Below, piece after piece: positions 5,242-8,351 of a stretch of 8,351 nucleotides of DNA. The stretch is from assembly GCA_004195305.1 (NCBI GenBank), contig SDWN01000590.1, positions 1-8,351 on the forward strand. Reading direction: 5' to 3'. The position numbers and the translations under genes are program-made. The notes below the pieces were generated by a model. The model was not told the DNA's origin and did not search any database. It worked only from the letters and a program-made list of their open reading frames with translations. The DNA comes from Neptunomonas sp. GTDB taxonomy: Bacteria > Pseudomonadota > Gammaproteobacteria > Pseudomonadales > Balneatricaceae. Every line of letters starts with the position of its first letter. Positions within the stretch are counted from its first letter, which is position 1.

Positions 5242-6480
5242 TCAGGACTCCTGCACGACCTCAGCCCCATCCAACTCGAAAGCCGAATGAAGACAGCGTA
5301 CAGCAAGTTCTAAATACTTCTCAGCGATCACCACTGATATCTTAATCTCAGAGGTCGATATCAACTGAATATTGATCGACTCGTTGGCCAACGCAGTAAA
5401 CATCTTGGTTGCCACGCCGGCATGCGAACGCATCCCAACGCCGACGATGGAAACCTTGGCGATCTTGCCATCACCAATCACCTCACGCGCCTGAAGATCC
5501 AGACTGACCTGCTCCAGGACCTTACAGGTTTTGACGTAATCATTACGGTGCACAGTAAAGGTAAAATCGGTCGTATTATCCTCTGCAACGTTCTGCAGAA
5601 TCATATCCACTTCGATATTAGCCGCACTGACCGGCGTCAAAATTTTAGACGCCACACCCGGGATATCAGGGACTCCCATGACGGTTAGCTTTGCCTCATC
5701 ACGATTAAACGCAATGCCAGAAATTACCGGTTTTTCCACGCTATTATCATCCTCTATCGTGATCAGGGTTCCAGGCCCATCTTGAAAACTATGTAACACC
5801 CGCAGGGGCACGTTGTACTTACCAGCAAACTCCACGGCACGAATCTGCAGCACCTTTGAGCCGAGACTGGCCATCTCCAGCATCTCTTCAAAGGTTATTT
5901 TGCTCAAGCGCTGCGCGCCCTCAACCACCCTTGGATCTGTAGTATAGACGCCATCGACATCGGTGTAGATCTGGCATTCGTCAGCCTTCAACGCAGCCGC
6001 TAACGCCACCGCCGTGGTATCAGAGCCACCGCGCCCCAAGGTGGTGATATTGCCAGCAATATCGACACCTTGAAAACCAGCAACAACAACAACCAAACCC
6101 TCTTTAAGGTCACCACGGATAGGCCCATCGTCGATATCCTGAATCCGTGCCTTGGTGTGAGTATCATCGGTGAGAATTTTCACCTGACTACCGGTATAAG
6201 AGCGCGCCGGACAGCCACATTCGTTCAGCGCCATACACAGCAAGGCGATGGTAACCTGCTCGCCCGTCGACACCAGCACGTCCATCTCGCGCGCTGTGGG
6301 CTGCTCCTGTATCGTACTGGCCAGCCCAAGCAACCGATTGGTTTCTCCGCTCATCGCCGAGACCACAACCACAATGTCATCACCGTTTTCGCGGAATTTT
6401 TTTACCTTAGCCGCCACTGCCTGGATACGCTCAACCGTACCTACAGAGGTGCCGCCATACTTTTGAACAATCAGTGCCAT
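5242..6480 (-). CDS. lysC: Aspartate kinase with C-terminal ACT regulatory domains
   Basis: Aspartokinase phosphorylates aspartate with ATP, the first committed step toward lysine/diaminopimelate, threonine, methionine and isoleucine. The 412 residues match the stand-alone Pseudomonas/corynebacterial type rather than the 449-residue E. coli LysC. Motifs include KYGGTS (7–12), STGE (71–74), GRGGSDTTA (149–157) and TDVDGVYTTDPR (173–184) in the kinase domain. Two ACT-type regulatory units follow: about 263–335, with MGVPDIPG and QNV (296–298), and about 342–405, with INIQLISTSEIKISVVI. The ACT pair implies feedback control by lysine, threonine or both; sequence alone does not say which. The start is fixed by MALIVQKYGGTS; AAGGA lies 12 bases upstream. 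It is 32 bases after alaS, so co-transcription is likely and there is no room for a lysine riboswitch. An in-frame GTG at codon 248 could start a separate regulatory subunit. Confidence 0.98.
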   Translation of the reverse strand: MALIVQKYGGTSVGTVERIQAVAAKVKKFRENGDDIVVVVSAMSGETNRLLGLASTIQEQPTAREMDVLVSTGEQVTIALLCMALNECGCPARSYTGSQVKILTDDTHTKARIQDIDDGPIRGDLKEGLVVVVAGFQGVDIAGNITTLGRGGSDTTAVALAAALKADECQIYTDVDGVYTTDPRVVEGAQRLSKITFEEMLEMASLGSKVLQIRAVEFAGKYNVPLRVLHSFQDGPGTLITIEDDNSVEKPVISGIAFNRDEAKLTVMGVPDIPGVASKILTPVSAANIEVDMILQNVAEDNTTDFTFTVHRNDYVKTCKVLEQVSLDLQAREVIGDGKIAKVSIVGVGMRSHAGVATKMFTALANESINIQLISTSEIKISVVIAEKYLELAVRCLHSAFELDGAEVVQES

Positions 6481-6512
6481 TTGCGTATCTAGTCCTTGCT
6501 ATGCTTGAGGGG

Positions 6513-8351
6513 TTAAACCCGCTGCTTTACCCACTGCGCAACTGAATCCAGCGCGGCTGTTAATGCCTGCGGATCAGTACCACCACCCTGGGCCATATCC
6601 GGCCGCCCACCGCCTTTACCACCCACCTGAGCGGCCACATGCTTGATAAGATCTCCCGCTTTTACTCGCCCGGTCAAGTCCTTACTGACACCCGCAAGCA
6701 AACTTACCTTGTCGCCCTCAACGGTGGACAATAACACCACCGCAGAACCCAACTTATTCTTGAGCTGATCCAGGGTATCGCGCAATGATTTAGGCTCGAC
6801 ATCGTCCAGCCTTGCGACCAGCAACTTAACCCCGTTAATATCAACCGCCTGATCCAGCAGATCATTACCTGCCGTACTCGCCAACTTCGCCTTGAGCTGC
6901 TCCAGCTCTTTTTCCAGCTGACGATTTCGCTCCAGCAGCACGCCAACTTTATCGGCGACCGCATCACGACCACTCTTAACCAGCCCGGCGATGCGATTTA
7001 ATGCCGCTTCGCTATCAGCCAACCAACTCAAAGCCCCCGGGCCGGTCACCGCTTCGATCCGGCGCACGCCTGCGGCAATCCCGCCCTCTGCCGTGATTTT
7101 GAACAGGCCGATATCACCGGTGCGCTTGACGTGAACACCGCCACACAGCTCCAGCGAGACCAATTGCTGCGCCTGGCCCATACTGACAACACGCACGTCA
7201 TCCGCGTATTTCTCGCCAAACAGCGCCATCGCGCCCTGAGCCTTGGCCTGCTCGATCGTCATCACCTCGGTAGACACGGGCAAATTAGCACGAACCTGGG
7301 CGTTGACCCGCAACTCTAACTGCTGCAACTCATCGACACTCAATGCGGCAGCGTGGGAAAAATCGAACCGCAGCCGATCTGCATCCACCAGCGAGCCCTT
7401 CTGGGTTATATGCTCACCGACGATATCCCGCAAAGCCGCGTGCAACAGATGCGTTGCCGAGTGATTCAGCGTCGTCGCAGTGCGCTTATCAGCATCAACA
7501 AACAGCTGCAGGTCAGCGCCGACCTTCAGCTCACCCTCAATCACCTTGCCATGATGCAGGAATGCCGCGCCCTGTTTTTTAGTATCCTGAACCAGAAAAC
7601 TCACACCACAGCCATTGATCACTCCCTGATCACCGACCTGTCCGCCAGATTCAGCATAGAACGGTGTCTGCTTCAGCACCAGTGCGCCCTCCATTCCGGC
7701 CGTCAGCGCATCGACCCTGGCACCGCCACTTAGCAGCACCTCTACTTGGGCGCGTCCTTCGAGCGAATCATAGCCGCCAAAATGGGTGTCAATCTCGAGA
7801 TCCAGCGTGTCTGTGTAGTCAACGCTGAACTGCCCCGCCGCACGCGCACGTTCGCGCTGAGCGGTCATGGCGATATCGAAACCATCCAGATCCAGACTCA
7901 GCTCGCGTTCACGCGCAATATCGGCGGTCAGATCAACCGGAAAACCGTAGGTGTCGTAGAGTTTAAACACGGTTTCGCCCGGAATCACCGTGCCACTTAA
8001 GCCAGTAATATCCTGCTCCAGAATGCGCATCCCCTGCTCAAGAGTCTTGGCGAACTGCTGCTCTTCTCGCAGCAGCACCTGCTCAATCCGCGCACACTGC
8101 TGCAGCAGCTCGGGATAGGCCGCCCCCATCTCTTGCGCCAAGGGCGCAACCAGTTTGTGGAAGAAGGGGCCGCTGGCACCGAGCTTGTTACCGTGTCGAA
8201 TTGCCCGGCGCATGATCCGCCGTAACACATATCCACGCCCTTCATTGGAGGGCACTACATCATCGATCACCAGGAACGCACTGGAGCGGATATGGTCAGC
8301 CACTACCTGCAACGATTTACTCTCCAGATCCGTCGTCGCGGTGACGTCGAC
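6513..8351 (-). CDS. alaS: Alanyl-tRNA synthetase, C-terminal 612 residues (5' end outside window)
   Basis: AlaRS charges tRNA-Ala and hydrolyses mischarged Ser- and Gly-tRNA-Ala. The frame is open to the window edge; the first whole codon is at 8351, so this is a 5'-truncated view, not a gene starting inside. Compared with E. coli (about 875 residues), roughly 263 N-terminal residues, holding most of the aminoacylation core, are off-window. Visible parts, numbered from the window edge: tRNA-recognition helices including SLQVVADHIRSSAF and RGYVLRRIMRRAIRHG (about 13–55), the editing domain with zinc ligands His297 and His301 (HSATH) plus Cys403 and His407 (CGGVH), a coiled-coil stretch around 473–490 rich in Glu, Leu and Lys, and the C-terminal DHHA1-type domain ending in the glycine-rich GGKGGGRPDMAQGGG (577–591). 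All editing residues are intact. It precedes lysC by 32 bases with no convincing terminator, suggesting an alaS–lysC transcript. Confidence 0.98.
   Translation of the reverse strand, partial: VDVTATTDLESKSLQVVADHIRSSAFLVIDDVVPSNEGRGYVLRRIMRRAIRHGNKLGASGPFFHKLVAPLAQEMGAAYPELLQQCARIEQVLLREEQQFAKTLEQGMRILEQDITGLSGTVIPGETVFKLYDTYGFPVDLTADIARERELSLDLDGFDIAMTAQRERARAAGQFSVDYTDTLDLEIDTHFGGYDSLEGRAQVEVLLSGGARVDALTAGMEGALVLKQTPFYAESGGQVGDQGVINGCGVSFLVQDTKKQGAAFLHHGKVIEGELKVGADLQLFVDADKRTATTLNHSATHLLHAALRDIVGEHITQKGSLVDADRLRFDFSHAAALSVDELQQLELRVNAQVRANLPVSTEVMTIEQAKAQGAMALFGEKYADDVRVVSMGQAQQLVSLELCGGVHVKRTGDIGLFKITAEGGIAAGVRRIEAVTGPGALSWLADSEAALNRIAGLVKSGRDAVADKVGVLLERNRQLEKELEQLKAKLASTAGNDLLDQAVDINGVKLLVARLDDVEPKSLRDTLDQLKNKLGSAVVLLSTVEGDKVSLLAGVSKDLTGRVKAGDLIKHVAAQVGGKGGGRPDMAQGGGTDPQALTAALDSVAQWVKQRV

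Noticed and set aside
6481..6512. Lysine riboswitch or terminator before lysC
   Set aside because: Only 32 bases separate alaS and lysC, too few for a lysine riboswitch. The small GGGTT/AACCC palindrome overlapping the alaS stop has almost no loop and no T-run.
8310..8312. TTG at 8312 as the alaS start
   Set aside because: The frame stays open and AlaRS-like to the window edge, and about 263 N-terminal residues are missing compared with E. coli, so the true start is outside.
1..8351. Mobile element, CRISPR array, toxin–antitoxin, defence island or att site at the tRNA genes
   Set aside because: I saw no transposase, integrase, regular short repeats, small toxin-like pairs or a displaced tRNA 3' fragment; the only long repeat is the tRNA-Arg duplication.

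Overview
The window reads as ordinary chromosome of a gammaproteobacterium, moderately GC-rich. The main evidence is the order alaS–lysC–csrA–tRNA-Ser(GCU)–tRNA-Arg(ACG), all on the minus strand. From general knowledge, E. coli has alaS–csrA–serV–argV here without lysC, whereas Pseudomonas keeps lysC between alaS and csrA (rsmA). The source is therefore more likely a Pseudomonas-like, oceanospirillalean or chromatialean lineage than an enterobacterium. I cannot name the species.

Layout from left to right. Positions 1–1600 (minus) hold a nearly complete response-regulator/TPR protein whose 3' end leaves the window; its receiver domain has Gly where the phosphorylated Asp should be. Positions 1601–1944 are a divergent intergenic region with a nested inverted repeat and a weak candidate promoter. 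Positions 1945–2868 (plus) encode a zinc-dependent histone-deacetylase-family hydrolase, the only plus-strand gene. It converges on thiI (2893–4347, minus), with 24 bases between the two stop codons. Positions 4348–4496 hold a thiI promoter candidate and the tRNA terminator. Then come two identical tRNA-Arg(ACG) genes and one tRNA-Ser(GCU), followed by csrA, lysC and the last 612 codons of alaS, whose 5' end lies beyond 8351.

On the minus strand, transcription runs alaS → lysC (32-base gap) → csrA (153-base gap with a hairpin and a probable csrA promoter) → tRNA-Ser → tRNA-Arg → tRNA-Arg → terminator → thiI with its own -10 element. AlaRS, the three tRNAs and ThiI all serve translation; ThiI makes 4-thiouridine at tRNA position 8, and all three tRNAs have U8. 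LysC opens the aspartate-family amino-acid pathway. CsrA is a global post-transcriptional regulator whose own ribosome-binding site contains CsrA-type GGA motifs. The deacetylase-family enzyme and the TPR pseudo-receiver are the accessory part and the least predictable in function.

I found no insertion sequence, phage gene, CRISPR array, toxin–antitoxin pair or defence system, and nothing that demands a new biological system. The points most worth a second look are the degenerate receiver, the G1·U72 pair shared by both tRNA-Arg copies, and the regulatory structures around csrA, lysC and thiI.
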